From contig JAITXR010000250.1 in the NCBI GenBank assembly GCA_031284665.1, positions 1 through 9,130 on the forward strand: a stretch of 9,130 bases of DNA, read 5' to 3'. The translations under genes were made by a program, and so were the position numbers. Positions 1 to 6,874 of the stretch are shown here, piece after piece (the stretch's first letter is position 1; each line of letters starts with the position of its first letter). The notes under the pieces were generated by a model. It was given only the letters and a program-made list of their open reading frames with translations. It was not told the origin of the DNA and ran no database searches. The stretch comes from Paludibacter sp. GTDB taxonomy: Bacteria > Bacteroidota > Bacteroidia > Bacteroidales > Paludibacteraceae.

Positions 1-1052
1 TGTAACAACAAATACTGCATCGCCAATCTATCCACATCGATAAGCGAAGAGTAACCACCAATCTGCCAATAACGCTGAAAAAAATCGTTAAGTGCTGCAT
101 TTGAAGGTGCAAAAATACTAAACGACTGTCGAGCCAAAGCGGACACATTCTGATACGAAGTAGTAGGCCATTCGTTGGCAATTGGAGGCAAATCGCCACC
201 ATGAGTGTGCAGATACAGCGAATCAACTCCTGCCGCTTTACCGTAATTGGTCGATAAAGTTGCATCGTACAGATAAGCAGTATAAGCATCGTACAAGCCA
301 TAGAATACAGAGTAGTTAGGGTTTTTACTCAACACGGTATAAATGGTTTCCAACGGCTCAAGCACGCGGTCGATAGCGTAAATATAACCATTGTCGGCAA
401 TTATTTGATATTCCTTGACCGTAGCATTCGAAACATTAAAACCATCGCCACCTGTCCAAGTAGAATTTGGATAAAAAAATTCGTAATTTGCCTTGGCATC
501 TATTCGTTTTGTTTGGAAAAATTGGTACGAGAACACAGGCAAAAATCTTTCGAGATGATAAATAGTACGCTCTACGCCTGTGCTGTCAATAACCTTAGTC
601 GGCGCATCCTGACTGCGCGACCGAAATTTATAATACATACCGGCATTAATCATTTTTGATTCATCGCTGGCTTGGTCGCCTTCGGGACGGAAATTTATCA
701 TTTTCTCCTTATTATATGAATAATAAAGCAAGTGAAAACCTATAAGTTTTTTCACTTGGTCGATGCTCATATCGCTAATGTCCGAAAAACCGTTAGCCGA
801 AAGATATTCTCTAAATGCAGCATCGTTTGGTGCCATTACGGTTAAGATGCTTTTCCCTTCCATCATAGGACGGAAACCGGCGATTTCAACACCTTTGAGA
901 AAAATTGTATAGTCACCTCTGCCGTCAAGTACTTGCCACGCACTGCCTTTAAGCCATTCGGGCACTTTGTAGTGTTCGTCCATTGCCGACTGACACCCAA
1001 ATAGTATGGAAACGACAAACAGCAGACTGAAAAGTTTTGAATTTTTCTTCAT
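1..1052 (-). CDS. FAS1 (fasciclin) domain lipoprotein, 3' end outside window
   Basis: This is a partial gene: 350 codons are visible and the C-terminus lies beyond the left edge. The N-terminus is a lipoprotein signal: two Lys, a hydrophobic stretch and the lipobox LFGC with Cys20. An acidic pair follows soon after (QSAMDEHY), loosely like surface-export signals of Bacteroidota lipoproteins. The mature protein begins with the usual lead-in to FAS1 domains (HYKVPEWLKGSAWQVL). The first FAS1 domain spans about residues 40-233, with the TVMAPNDAAF box at 71-80 and the closing DNGYIYAIDRVLEP at 220-233. A second domain starts near 236, with FSIFAPSNAAL around 312-322, and is cut off. FAS1 domains generally mediate adhesion or carbohydrate/protein binding. 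In Bacteroidota, multi-FAS1 lipoproteins often accompany SusC/SusD-type outer-membrane systems, but none is visible here. The ligand is unknown. The start is the only ATG giving a proper signal peptide. Confidence 0.9.
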   Translation of the reverse strand, partial: MKKNSKLFSLLFVVSILFGCQSAMDEHYKVPEWLKGSAWQVLDGRGDYTIFLKGVEIAGFRPMMEGKSILTVMAPNDAAFREYLSANGFSDISDMSIDQVKKLIGFHLLYYSYNKEKMINFRPEGDQASDESKMINAGMYYKFRSRSQDAPTKVIDSTGVERTIYHLERFLPVFSYQFFQTKRIDAKANYEFFYPNSTWTGGDGFNVSNATVKEYQIIADNGYIYAIDRVLEPLETIYTVLSKNPNYSVFYGLYDAYTAYLYDATLSTNYGKAAGVDSLYLHTHGGDLPPIANEWPTTSYQNVSALARQSFSIFAPSNAALNDFFQRYWQIGGYSSLIDVDRLAMQYLLL

Positions 1053-1321
1053 AATTTGTATTTTCTTGATTTTATTTAATTGGTTACGAAATATTACCTT
1101 ATCTATATATACATCATTACATTCAGCAATCTGAAAATTAAAAAGTGCCTGTTAAAGGGCGTTTTATTGTGCTGCACTGTGCTGATGTAGGATGTACAAA
1201 AATAGTATTCCTTTTTATTTTTCTTTTTTTTAAAATTATGTTATACAACATATTTTTCTCCATTAATGAGCGTATAAATTATTTCTACTCATTATTACTC
1301 CCATTTTAGTTTATTTCGTTG

Positions 1322-1350
1322 CAAAAATACTCTTTTTTTGTAATAAACAA
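1322..1350 (-). promoter_or_regulatory. Candidate Bacteroidota-type promoter for the FAS1 gene
   Basis: On the minus strand TTG (1350-1348) is followed after 18 nt by TATTTTTG (1329-1322), an exact match to the Bacteroidota -7 pattern TAnnTTTG. The next minus-strand gene is the FAS1 lipoprotein starting at 1052, so the leader would be about 265 nt. The -7 element overlaps the left arm of the inverted repeat at 1324-1390. The surrounding sequence is so AT-rich that chance matches are likely. Confidence 0.35.
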
Positions 1351-1390
1351 GTTTTTGCAATTTTTTTTTTTGCAAAAAAAAGAGTATTTT
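1324..1390. repeat. Overlapping AT-rich inverted repeats with two alternative stems
   Basis: The outer arms 1324-1339 and 1375-1390 are perfect reverse complements over 16 bp (AAAATACTCTTTTTTT). Between and partly overlapping them is an inner pair, 1352-1360 and 1370-1378 (TTTTTGCAA / TTGCAAAAA). The inner right arm uses bases 1375-1378 of the outer right arm, so the two stems cannot form fully at once. This could be a regulatory site or a simple consequence of long A and T runs. Confidence 0.6.
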
Positions 1391-1442
1391 CCGAAGTCAA
1401 CGCATTACAATTGTAGATTTCCACCTTATATATATAATAAAA

Positions 1443-1466
1443 CCTGCCCCGAGATGTCGGAGCAGG
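1443..1466 (-). terminator. Rho-independent terminator of the SDR gene
   Basis: On the minus strand CCTGCTCCGA, a CATC loop and TCGGGGCAGG form a 10-bp stem with one G-U pair, followed directly by TTTTATTATATATAT. The stem starts about 40 nt after the SDR stop codon. A related hairpin (CCCCGAC-GT-GTCGGGG) occurs at 6692-6707, so this may be a dispersed palindrome reused as a terminator. Confidence 0.75.
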
Positions 1467-1507
1467 CTCTAACGAGACTAACGATTCAAATTATTTATTT
1501 TCTATCA

Positions 1508-2320
1508 TTAAATGCAGAACACATCAAATCCACCGTCGATAACGGTAAGTGTACCTGTAACAAATTTTGAGGCATCGCTGGCAAGCCAGTGCAAAGTACC
1601 AAAAAGTTCGTCGGGCGAGCCAAAGCGTCCAAATGGAGTATGCGCAATAATTGATTGACCGCGAGCGGTAAGTGAGCCGTCGGGGTTGGTCATCAGAGTG
1701 CGGTTTTGTTCGGTAAGGAAAAAGCCCGGAGCCATTGCATTTACGCGGAAACCTTCGCCAAATTTTGTAGCGAGTTCGGTTGCCAAAAATTTTGTAAAGT
1801 TGGTAACTGCCGCTTTCGCTGCTCCATATCCTACAACGCGCGTCAATGGGCGCAATGCCGATTCTGACGATATGTTTATGATACTCAACTGTTTATTGTC
1901 TTTCAGCAATTTGAGAAGAACCATAGTAGGCATTACTGTTCCGAAAAGATTCAGGTCAACCACTTTGCGAAAAGCGTCGATTTCGAGGTCGAGAATGGTT
2001 TGGTCTGGACCAATAGTTGCACCGCCCATATTGCCACCGGCAGCGTTTACAATAATATCTATTGTGCCAAAGTCAGCCAAAACTTCTTTTGCCACAGCCT
2101 CGAGACTTTCGGCATTCAACACGTTTGCCACATAACTTTTAGCGGTATAGCCTTTGTCGGTTAGCGAATTTTGAAGAGTTTCGCCGGCATCTTTGCCAAG
2201 GTCGAGAATTGCAACTTTTGCACCTTGCGAACACATATATTCACACATACCGCGCCCAAGAATTCCGGCTCCTCCGGTAATAACCATTACCTTGCCGTTT
2301 ACATTAAAAAGATTTTCCAT
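1508..2320 (-). CDS. SDR-family oxidoreductase, probable fructuronate reductase / mannonate oxidoreductase type
   Basis: A complete 270-residue classical short-chain dehydrogenase/reductase of normal length. The nucleotide-binding motif is TGGAGILGRG (15-24). Asp40 at the end of the second strand favours NAD(H) over NADP(H). The NNAG-equivalent is NAAG (92-95). The catalytic tetrad is complete: Asn124, Ser152, Tyr165 and Lys169 (YGAAK). The region from about 199, including PGFFLTEQNR, the TPFGRFGSPDEL block and the VTGTLTVIDGGF close, resembles the SDR-type UxuB/YjmF group. That group interconverts D-fructuronate and D-mannonate in hexuronate breakdown. The substrate is inferred from overall resemblance only; no other hexuronate gene (uxuA, uxaC, kdgK) is in the window. 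It is a cytoplasmic enzyme. The gene lies 51 bp behind the PUR-domain gene on the same strand and is closed by a clear terminator, so the two may be co-transcribed. The start fits the family's N-terminal length. Confidence 0.85.
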   Translation of the reverse strand: MENLFNVNGKVMVITGGAGILGRGMCEYMCSQGAKVAILDLGKDAGETLQNSLTDKGYTAKSYVANVLNAESLEAVAKEVLADFGTIDIIVNAAGGNMGGATIGPDQTILDLEIDAFRKVVDLNLFGTVMPTMVLLKLLKDNKQLSIINISSESALRPLTRVVGYGAAKAAVTNFTKFLATELATKFGEGFRVNAMAPGFFLTEQNRTLMTNPDGSLTARGQSIIAHTPFGRFGSPDELFGTLHWLASDASKFVTGTLTVIDGGFDVFCI

Positions 2321-2371
2321 GATAATTTTTGTTTGTAATTTGTTTTTTTGATTGATTAATTTTTTAACTGT

Positions 2372-2797
2372 TTAACTGTTTTTACTAAAAAAACTGAAAA
2401 TGCTTTTTGATTTCACATTTTCGCTTTCGTCTGCCGGTTTTTTGCTGTAAGCATGTTCGGAAACTTCAGTATGCGAATGATAATCAGGGCGTTCGGGGCG
2501 CAATGGGTCGCTACCTTGTTCGCTACGAATATAAGTAATTACATCCACCAAGCCTTCGCTAAAGTTCTCAAAATCCTCGCGATACAAGAAAATTTTATGC
2601 TTTTCGAACGACACTTCGGCGTTGTCGTCAAATCCGCTAACCTTCTTTTTACTTTCGGTAATCGCAAGGTACAAGTCGTTGTTACGGCTCTTTTTTACAT
2701 CAAGATAATAAATGCGTTTACCGGCTTTAATTGCTTTGGAATAAACAATTTCATTGTCTTTACGGTCTAATTCAATTTTACGTTTTTCTCCTTCCAT
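2372..2797 (-). CDS. DUF3276 / PUR-domain nucleic-acid-binding protein
   Basis: A 141-residue protein of the Bacteroidota DUF3276 family, which belongs to the PUR (Pur-alpha-like) fold that binds single-stranded DNA or RNA. The recognisable core is VYSKAIKAGKRIYYLDVK (18-35), then NNDLYLAITESKK (39-51), and KIFLYREDFENFSEGL (67-82), matching the strand-strand-strand-helix layout of a PUR repeat. The C-terminal 45 residues or so are polar and low in structure, with a Lys/Ser/Phe-rich end (KSKSIFSFFSKNS). There is no signal peptide, so it is cytoplasmic. It is transcribed away from nusB, with 225 bp between the two starts. The biological role of this family in Bacteroidota is not settled; RNA or DNA binding is inferred from the fold. 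Confidence 0.85.
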   Translation of the reverse strand: MEGEKRKIELDRKDNEIVYSKAIKAGKRIYYLDVKKSRNNDLYLAITESKKKVSGFDDNAEVSFEKHKIFLYREDFENFSEGLVDVITYIRSEQGSDPLRPERPDYHSHTEVSEHAYSKKPADESENVKSKSIFSFFSKNS

Positions 2798-3022
2798 AAT
2801 TTCAATTTTTTCAACATTTGGTTTATTAATATTTTGATTGTATAAAAACGTACAAATTTCAGTATTTTTTTTTATTTACCAAGTGTTTTTTCCTTTTTTT
2901 TGTAAGTATTAATATTTTTTGCGAAATAAAAGCATTTAAAACAATTTTTTTTCAGATATATTAATCAATAAACAATAAAATAATGTACTTTTGCAGCACG
3001 AAAAAAAATGTGATAAATTTTT
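2798..3022. promoter_or_regulatory. Divergent AT-rich promoter region between PUR gene and nusB
   Basis: The region separates two genes reading away from each other and must contain both promoters. On the plus strand TACTTTTG (2986-2993) is an exact TAnnTTTG -7 element about 30 nt before the nusB start. No good -33 TTG is seen 17-21 nt upstream of it. On the minus strand I found no exact TAnnTTTG match before the PUR gene. The rest is low-complexity A/T runs. Confidence 0.5.
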
Positions 3023-3973
3023 ATGATAAATCGAGTTCTTTTGCGAATTAGAATTATACAAGTACTCTATTCGCTCAATAAAAACAGCAGCAAAAGTGCT
3101 GCCGCCGCAGAAAAGGAATTGTTGCACAATTTGGAACGTACCTACGACTTGTACTTCCATCTGCTAAACCTTATAATACTAATTACGAATTATGCTGAGG
3201 GCAGAATTGAGGCTCGCCGCAACCGTTTGTTACCATCCAAGGAAGACTTGAATCCAAACACCCGTTTTATTAACAACCAATTTGTAAAACAACTTGCGAG
3301 TAATAAGCAATTGAAAGAGTATTTGGCAAAACGGAAACTGTCGTGGGCTGATAATCAGGACATTACGAAATCGTTGTTTAATGAAATTGAGCAATCGGAT
3401 TGCTATTTACAATATATTAATGCAACAGGTGAAAATTACGAAGATGACAAAATGCTGTGGAGAAACATTTTCAAACAAATCATCGCAAATAATGACAATC
3501 TCGAAGAATCGCTCGAAGAACAATGTATTTATTGGATCGATTTATTGGGTTATATATCAGGTTTTATCGACAAAAGTATAAAATTCTTTGACCTTGAAAA
3601 TGGAGCATTTCAGGAACTACAGCCAATGTTTCGCGACGAAGAAGATTCTGATTTTGCCCGAAAATTGATAAAAAAAACAATCGATGAACAGGACATATTG
3701 TTGGATATTATTGATAAACACTTGAAAAATTGGGAGTTAGACCGAGTTTCGATAATGGATATTCTGATTATGCAAACTGCCGTTGCCGAACTAACCGATT
3801 TTCCCACAATTCCAATAAATGTAACGCTTAACGAATATATCGAAATTGCAAGATATTATAGTTCGGAAAAAAGTCCGACTTTTATGAATGGAATTCTTGA
3901 CAGTATTGTAAAAGAATTAAAAAATGATAATAAATTGATAAAAGTTGTTACGTTTAACAAAGATGAAGATTGA
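3023..3973 (+). CDS. nusB: Transcription antitermination factor NusB, long Bacteroidota form
   Basis: NusB with NusE (S10) binds boxA RNA and helps form antitermination complexes on rRNA operons. The NusB fold occupies roughly residues 170-300. Its best-known segment, NVTLNEYIEIARYYSSEKSP followed by TFMNGILDSIVKEL, lies at 266-299. At 316 residues it is more than twice the length of the E. coli protein (about 139), but a long N-terminal extension is usual in Bacteroidota. Here the extension is rich in charged helices (residues 1-165) and starts with MINRVLLRIRIIQVLY, itself like the first NusB helix. It is cytoplasmic. yajC follows after 58 bp, in the normal order for this phylum. An earlier ATG at 3008 stops at once, so 3023 is the start. 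Confidence 0.93.
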   Translation: MINRVLLRIRIIQVLYSLNKNSSKSAAAAEKELLHNLERTYDLYFHLLNLIILITNYAEGRIEARRNRLLPSKEDLNPNTRFINNQFVKQLASNKQLKEYLAKRKLSWADNQDITKSLFNEIEQSDCYLQYINATGENYEDDKMLWRNIFKQIIANNDNLEESLEEQCIYWIDLLGYISGFIDKSIKFFDLENGAFQELQPMFRDEEDSDFARKLIKKTIDEQDILLDIIDKHLKNWELDRVSIMDILIMQTAVAELTDFPTIPINVTLNEYIEIARYYSSEKSPTFMNGILDSIVKELKNDNKLIKVVTFNKDED

Positions 3974-3998
3974 TGTTTAGATTTATTAATTAACTTTG
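3970..3998 (+). promoter_or_regulatory. Promoter for yajC-ybbR-aminotransferase
   Basis: TTG (3970-3972) is followed after 18 nt by TAACTTTG (3991-3998), which matches the Bacteroidota -33/-7 pattern. The -33 element overlaps the nusB stop codon (3971-3973), and the -7 element lies 33 nt before the yajC ATG. The downstream genes can therefore be transcribed independently of nusB. Confidence 0.6.
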
Positions 3999-4031
3999 CC
4001 AAAATTACAAACCATTTAAAAATAATACAAA

Positions 4032-4364
4032 ATGAACATTCTAACTATTTTACTTCAAGCAGATGCCGCAGCTCCTGCACAAAAAGGCGGAGGCTGGTCA
4101 ACAATTCTTATGATGGTGGCAATTTTCGCCATTTTTTACTTATTTATGATTCGTCCACAACAGAAAAAAGCAAAAGAAATTCGTAAACAACGCGCATCCA
4201 TCGAAAAAGGTGCAAAAGTTGTAACTTCAGGCGGAATTTACGGAATTGTGAGCGAAATAAAAGAATCGTCGGTAATGCTCGAAATTGCCGATGGCGTTAA
4301 AATTAAAATTGACAAAAATTCAATATACCTTTCTCCGGAAGACATTCAGCAACAGGGGAAATAA
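4032..4364 (+). CDS. yajC: Preprotein translocase subunit YajC
   Basis: YajC is a small inner-membrane protein that associates with SecDF and the SecYEG channel. The protein is 110 residues, as usual. It has one membrane segment at about 23-41 (TILMMVAIFAIFYLFMI), followed by the family signature RPQQKKAKE. The cytosolic domain contains GAKVVTSGGIYGIV and a closing EIADGVKIKIDKNSI. The short Ala/Gly-rich N-terminus before the membrane helix is typical of Bacteroidota members. It is followed after 13 bp by the ybbR-like gene, so the two are almost certainly one transcript. Confidence 0.95.
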   Translation: MNILTILLQADAAAPAQKGGGWSTILMMVAIFAIFYLFMIRPQQKKAKEIRKQRASIEKGAKVVTSGGIYGIVSEIKESSVMLEIADGVKIKIDKNSIYLSPEDIQQQGK

Positions 4365-4377
4365 CACCCACAAAACA

Positions 4378-5370
4378 ATGTCGAACAATAGCGGTAACAC
4401 ATTGCTTAAATATTATTGCAATAAGTTTAAAACATTCTTTACATCAAGGGATGTTTTAAACTTTTTGCTGTTTTTGAGCGTGTCGTTTGCTTTTTGGCTC
4501 GTCAATTCGCTTGGCAAAGAGCGCGAAAGCGAAATCCATCTGCCGATTACAATAGTAAATATGCCCGAAAATGTATTTATTCAAGGGCAATCGGCTGACG
4601 AAGTACGAATAAAAATACGCGACAAAGGCACTAAACTGCTTTCGTATTCAAAAATTAACACTCACAGCCTGAAAATTGAAGTATCGGAACAATTTGCCGA
4701 AAGCGGAACTCTGAAAATTACCCCACAACAATTCCGCGCCCAACTTGTTGATATTCTGCTGCCTACTTCGCAAATTATGGAGATAAAACCCGACTCGATA
4801 AGTTTTAAATATCAACGCTTAGAATCAAAAACGCTGCCGATAGAACTCGTATCAAACATTACGCTCGAAAGTCAGTATATTCAAACCGACAAAATTGAAA
4901 TATCGCCCACATCGGTAACAGTTTTTGCGCCAAAATCGATGCTCGACACGCTCAAAAGCATTAAAACAAAACTGCTTACACTGCATCGCCTGAACAAAAA
5001 CACCGAGAAACACTGCGAACTTGCATTGCCTGCAATGCTCAAAAGTCAAGTGAACGAAGTAACAGTAAATGTTAAAGTAGGAAAATTTACCGAAAAAACT
5101 TTGCTCTTGCCTGTAAAAATAATAAATTGCCCTAACGACATTATTATCAAAACTTTCCCTTCGGAAGTAAACGCACATTTTAATATCGACATTAGCCACT
5201 ATAATTCGGTGAATAACAGCGATATATCAATAGAATTTGATTACCGGAAAATAAACCGCAACGTTAGTCATCAAAAACTACAAACTAACACTTTGCTTTC
5301 CTATATCTCGAACATACAAATTACGCCTGCCGAAGTAGAATATATTATCGAAAAAAAGCCTGTAAAATGA
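4378..5370 (+). CDS. YbbR-like (CdaR family) single-pass membrane protein
   Basis: A 330-residue protein with one N-terminal membrane helix at about 26-43 (VLNFLLFLSVSFAFWLVN). A long non-cytoplasmic part follows, made of beta-rich repeats of the YbbR type. Segments such as LPITIVNMPENVFIQG and LPIELVSNITLESQYI, then VTVFAPKSMLDTLKSI, mark successive repeats. In Firmicutes YbbR/CdaR proteins modulate the diadenylate cyclase CdaA. In Bacteroidota the protein sits beside yajC and its role is not established. The reading frame is open further upstream (to 4285), but that part lies inside yajC. The ATG at 4378, 13 bp after the yajC stop and just before a normal membrane-anchor N-terminus, is the better start. 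The stop codon overlaps the next gene's ATG. Confidence 0.85.
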   Translation: MSNNSGNTLLKYYCNKFKTFFTSRDVLNFLLFLSVSFAFWLVNSLGKERESEIHLPITIVNMPENVFIQGQSADEVRIKIRDKGTKLLSYSKINTHSLKIEVSEQFAESGTLKITPQQFRAQLVDILLPTSQIMEIKPDSISFKYQRLESKTLPIELVSNITLESQYIQTDKIEISPTSVTVFAPKSMLDTLKSIKTKLLTLHRLNKNTEKHCELALPAMLKSQVNEVTVNVKVGKFTEKTLLLPVKIINCPNDIIIKTFPSEVNAHFNIDISHYNSVNNSDISIEFDYRKINRNVSHQKLQTNTLLSYISNIQITPAEVEYIIEKKPVK

Positions 5371-6503
5371 TGACTGCCATTCCAATGTTAGACCTTAAAA
5401 ATCAGTATATTACGTTACAAAGCGAAATTAATGCCGCTATCCAAAATGTTTTATATTCGTCGGAATTTATACGCGGTGGCATTGTTCGGGAATTTGAACA
5501 AAATTTAGCAAATCAATTAAATGTAAAACACGCTATCGGCACAGCCAATGGTACTGATGCTCTGCAAATTGCGCTAATGGCACTAAACTTGCAGCCGAGC
5601 GACGAAGTGATTGTGCCTGATTTTACGTTTATTTCGCCTGCCGAAACTGTGGCGTTGCTCGGACTTACGCCCGTGTTTGCCGATGTGGATTACGACACAT
5701 TTAATATTACTGCCGATTCGATAAAAAAAGTGCTGACAAAACGCACAAAAGCAATTATTCCCGTTCACCTTTTTGGGCAATGTGCCGATATGGAAAGCAT
5801 TTTACAAATTGCGCGCGAACACAATCTTTTTGTAATCGAAGATGCCTGCCAAAGCATTAATGCCGATTATACTTTTACAAATAAAAATACAATAAAATCA
5901 GGCTGTATAGGCGATGTGGGCTGCACATCGTTTTTTCCGTCAAAAAATTTGGGTGCTTATGGCGATGCCGGAGCCGTATTTACCAATAACGATTTACTTG
6001 CCGAAAAAATCAGAGCAATAGCCAATCACGGCAGCAAAATCCGTTACCAACACGAATGTATCGGCATAAATTCGCGCCTCGACAGTATTCAAGCGGCAAT
6101 TTTGAACGTAAAATTAAAGTATCTGGATAAATTTACTACCGAGCGACAAAATATAGCAAATATTTACGACAGTGAATTTGCCGATTGCCCCGAAATAAAA
6201 ATTCCCACTCGCAACAGCCAATCAACGCACGTTTTCCATCAATATACAGTTAAAATTCAAGGAAATAAGCGTGATGAAATTCGCAAACTGATGAACGAAC
6301 GAGGTATTGCAACAGCAGTTTATTATCCCACAGCGCTACATCAACAACCTGTTTTTGAGCCGTTTATCAACTCGCAATGCCCCATAAGCGAAACTTTATC
6401 AGCCGAAGTACTTTCGCTGCCAATTTTTCCGGAACTAACGCACGAACAAGCAAAATATATTGCACACGAAATGAAAAAAGCATGCAGATTTGAAGAAGCT
6501 TGA
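5367..6503 (+). CDS. DegT/DnrJ/EryC1/StrS sugar aminotransferase, WbpE-like
   Basis: A complete 378-residue PLP-dependent aminotransferase of the nucleotide-sugar class. Visible landmarks are PMLDLKNQY at the N-terminus, ANGTDALQ (60-67, phosphate binding), VIEDACQS with Asp159 for the pyridine nitrogen, and SFFPSKNLGAYGDAGA with Lys193 as the PLP Schiff-base lysine. NSRLDSIQAAIL and the C-terminal TAVYYPTALHQQPVF also match. Overall it resembles WbpE, which forms the 3-amino group of UDP-GlcNAc(3NH2)A in surface-polysaccharide synthesis. The exact sugar cannot be fixed from sequence alone. It is a cytoplasmic enzyme. The ATG overlaps the ybbR stop by 4 bp (ATGA), indicating translational coupling; a second in-frame ATG follows at once (5370). 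The last codons run into a degenerate tandem repeat (see repeat at 6487-6576), so the C-terminal RFEEA may be repeat-derived. Confidence 0.92.
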   Translation: MMTAIPMLDLKNQYITLQSEINAAIQNVLYSSEFIRGGIVREFEQNLANQLNVKHAIGTANGTDALQIALMALNLQPSDEVIVPDFTFISPAETVALLGLTPVFADVDYDTFNITADSIKKVLTKRTKAIIPVHLFGQCADMESILQIAREHNLFVIEDACQSINADYTFTNKNTIKSGCIGDVGCTSFFPSKNLGAYGDAGAVFTNNDLLAEKIRAIANHGSKIRYQHECIGINSRLDSIQAAILNVKLKYLDKFTTERQNIANIYDSEFADCPEIKIPTRNSQSTHVFHQYTVKIQGNKRDEIRKLMNERGIATAVYYPTALHQQPVFEPFINSQCPISETLSAEVLSLPIFPELTHEQAKYIAHEMKKACRFEEA

Positions 6504-6576
6504 ATGGTTTAAGCGGTTTGAATGTTTGAGCAGTTTGAGGAGTTTGAAGTTACAGAAGTTAAGGGAAGTTAGAGAA
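6487..6576 (+). repeat. Degenerate tandem repeat of about 9-nt GTTTGAA / GTTAGA-like units
   Basis: Units of the type (g)GTTTgAa/g start at 6507, 6516, 6524, 6533 and 6542 with 8-9 nt spacing. They pass into units of the type GAAGTTAgA up to about 6576. Weaker units (ATTTGAAGA, GCTTGAATG) lie upstream, inside the last codons of the aminotransferase gene. All the units are imperfect. I see no coding or structural role. Confidence 0.6.
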
Positions 6577-6691
6577 GTTATCGTAAGCAGCAACCTTAGT
6601 CCGTCATTACTCTTTTGTCGGAATCAGGATTTACAGAATGATAAAATTAAATGATTATCCGCAACCTGCTCTATTTGTCCTGCAAAGCCTG

Positions 6692-6707
6692 CCCCGACGT
6701 GTCGGGG
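6692..6707. repeat. GC-rich palindrome CCCCGAC-GT-GTCGGGG
   Basis: The 7-bp arms are perfect around GT. Together with the preceding CCTG, the plus-strand text parallels the SDR terminator copy at 1443-1466: both read CCTGCCCCGA, two bases, then TGTCGG. Both copies are followed within a few bases by CTCT. This suggests two members of one dispersed family. This copy lacks a T-run. Confidence 0.5.
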
Positions 6708-6723
6708 GACAGCACTCTATTAA

Positions 6724-6743
6724 CCGTATGCTTTAGCTTACGG
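6724..6743. repeat. Imperfect hairpin CCGTATGCT-TT-AGCTTACGG
   Basis: The 9-nt arms pair except for one T-T mismatch. The preceding TTAACCGTA is shared exactly with the left arm start of the palindrome at 6838-6865, so the two look like diverged members of one element family. Confidence 0.5.
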
Positions 6744-6768
6744 ATAGACAGTCGCTCACTTACTCATA

Positions 6769-6821
6769 AGTCCCGCAGGGACGACACTTTGGCGCAATAA
6801 AAGTGTCGTCCCTGCGGGACT
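6769..6821. repeat. Perfect 21-bp inverted repeat with 11-nt loop
   Basis: The arms 6769-6789 and 6801-6821 are exact reverse complements; the loop is TGGCGCAATAA. Each arm contains the smaller palindrome GTCCCGCAGGGAC or its complement. This module recurs a third time at 6875-6887. A hairpin this strong would stall or terminate transcription from the aminotransferase side, but there is no T-run directly after it. Confidence 0.85.
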
Positions 6822-6837
6822 ATTTGTGATATTCATT

Positions 6838-6865
6838 TTAACCGTAGTCTAAAGACTACGGTTAA
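6838..6865. repeat. Perfect 13-bp inverted repeat with 2-nt centre
   Basis: The left arm TTAACCGTAGTCT (6838-6850) and right arm AGACTACGGTTAA (6853-6865) flank AA. It lies between two copies of the GTCCCTGCGGGAC module. Confidence 0.8.
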
Positions 6866-6874
6866 TAATGTATC

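Larger units (their letters stand above)
1053..1507. other. 455-bp gene-free stretch between SDR gene and FAS1 gene
   Basis: No convincing gene is present; the one short plus-strand reading frame crosses the terminator hairpin and AT-rich repeats and has low-complexity composition. Reading along the minus strand, the stretch holds the SDR terminator (1443-1466), a set of overlapping AT-rich inverted repeats (1324-1390) and a promoter-like pair (1322-1350). About 270 bp of AT-rich sequence follow before the FAS1 start. A second isolated TATTTTTG (-7 type) lies at 1197-1204 on the minus strand without a recognisable -33 partner. The FAS1 transcript would therefore have a leader of roughly 140-265 nt. 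Confidence 0.7.

Noticed and set aside
1319..1570. Short plus-strand reading frame of 83 codons
   Set aside because: It crosses the AT-rich inverted repeats, the SDR terminator and the end of the SDR gene; its composition is low-complexity and it has no recognisable domain.
1686..2135. 149-codon plus-strand reading frame
   Set aside because: It is the antisense shadow of the SDR gene, whose catalytic motifs are complete on the minus strand.
2936..3160. 74-codon minus-strand reading frame overlapping the start of nusB
   Set aside because: Its bulk is antisense to nusB and the rest lies in the divergent promoter region. It has no family resemblance.
3023..3973. NusB as a possible gene fusion, because it is over twice the E. 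coli length
   Set aside because: Long N-terminal extensions are normal for NusB in Bacteroidota, and there is no second recognisable domain.
4285..4377. Upstream extension of the YbbR-like reading frame with an earlier ATG at 4285
   Set aside because: It lies inside yajC in another frame and would put a charged, non-conserved stretch before the membrane anchor. The ATG at 4378 is just after the yajC stop.
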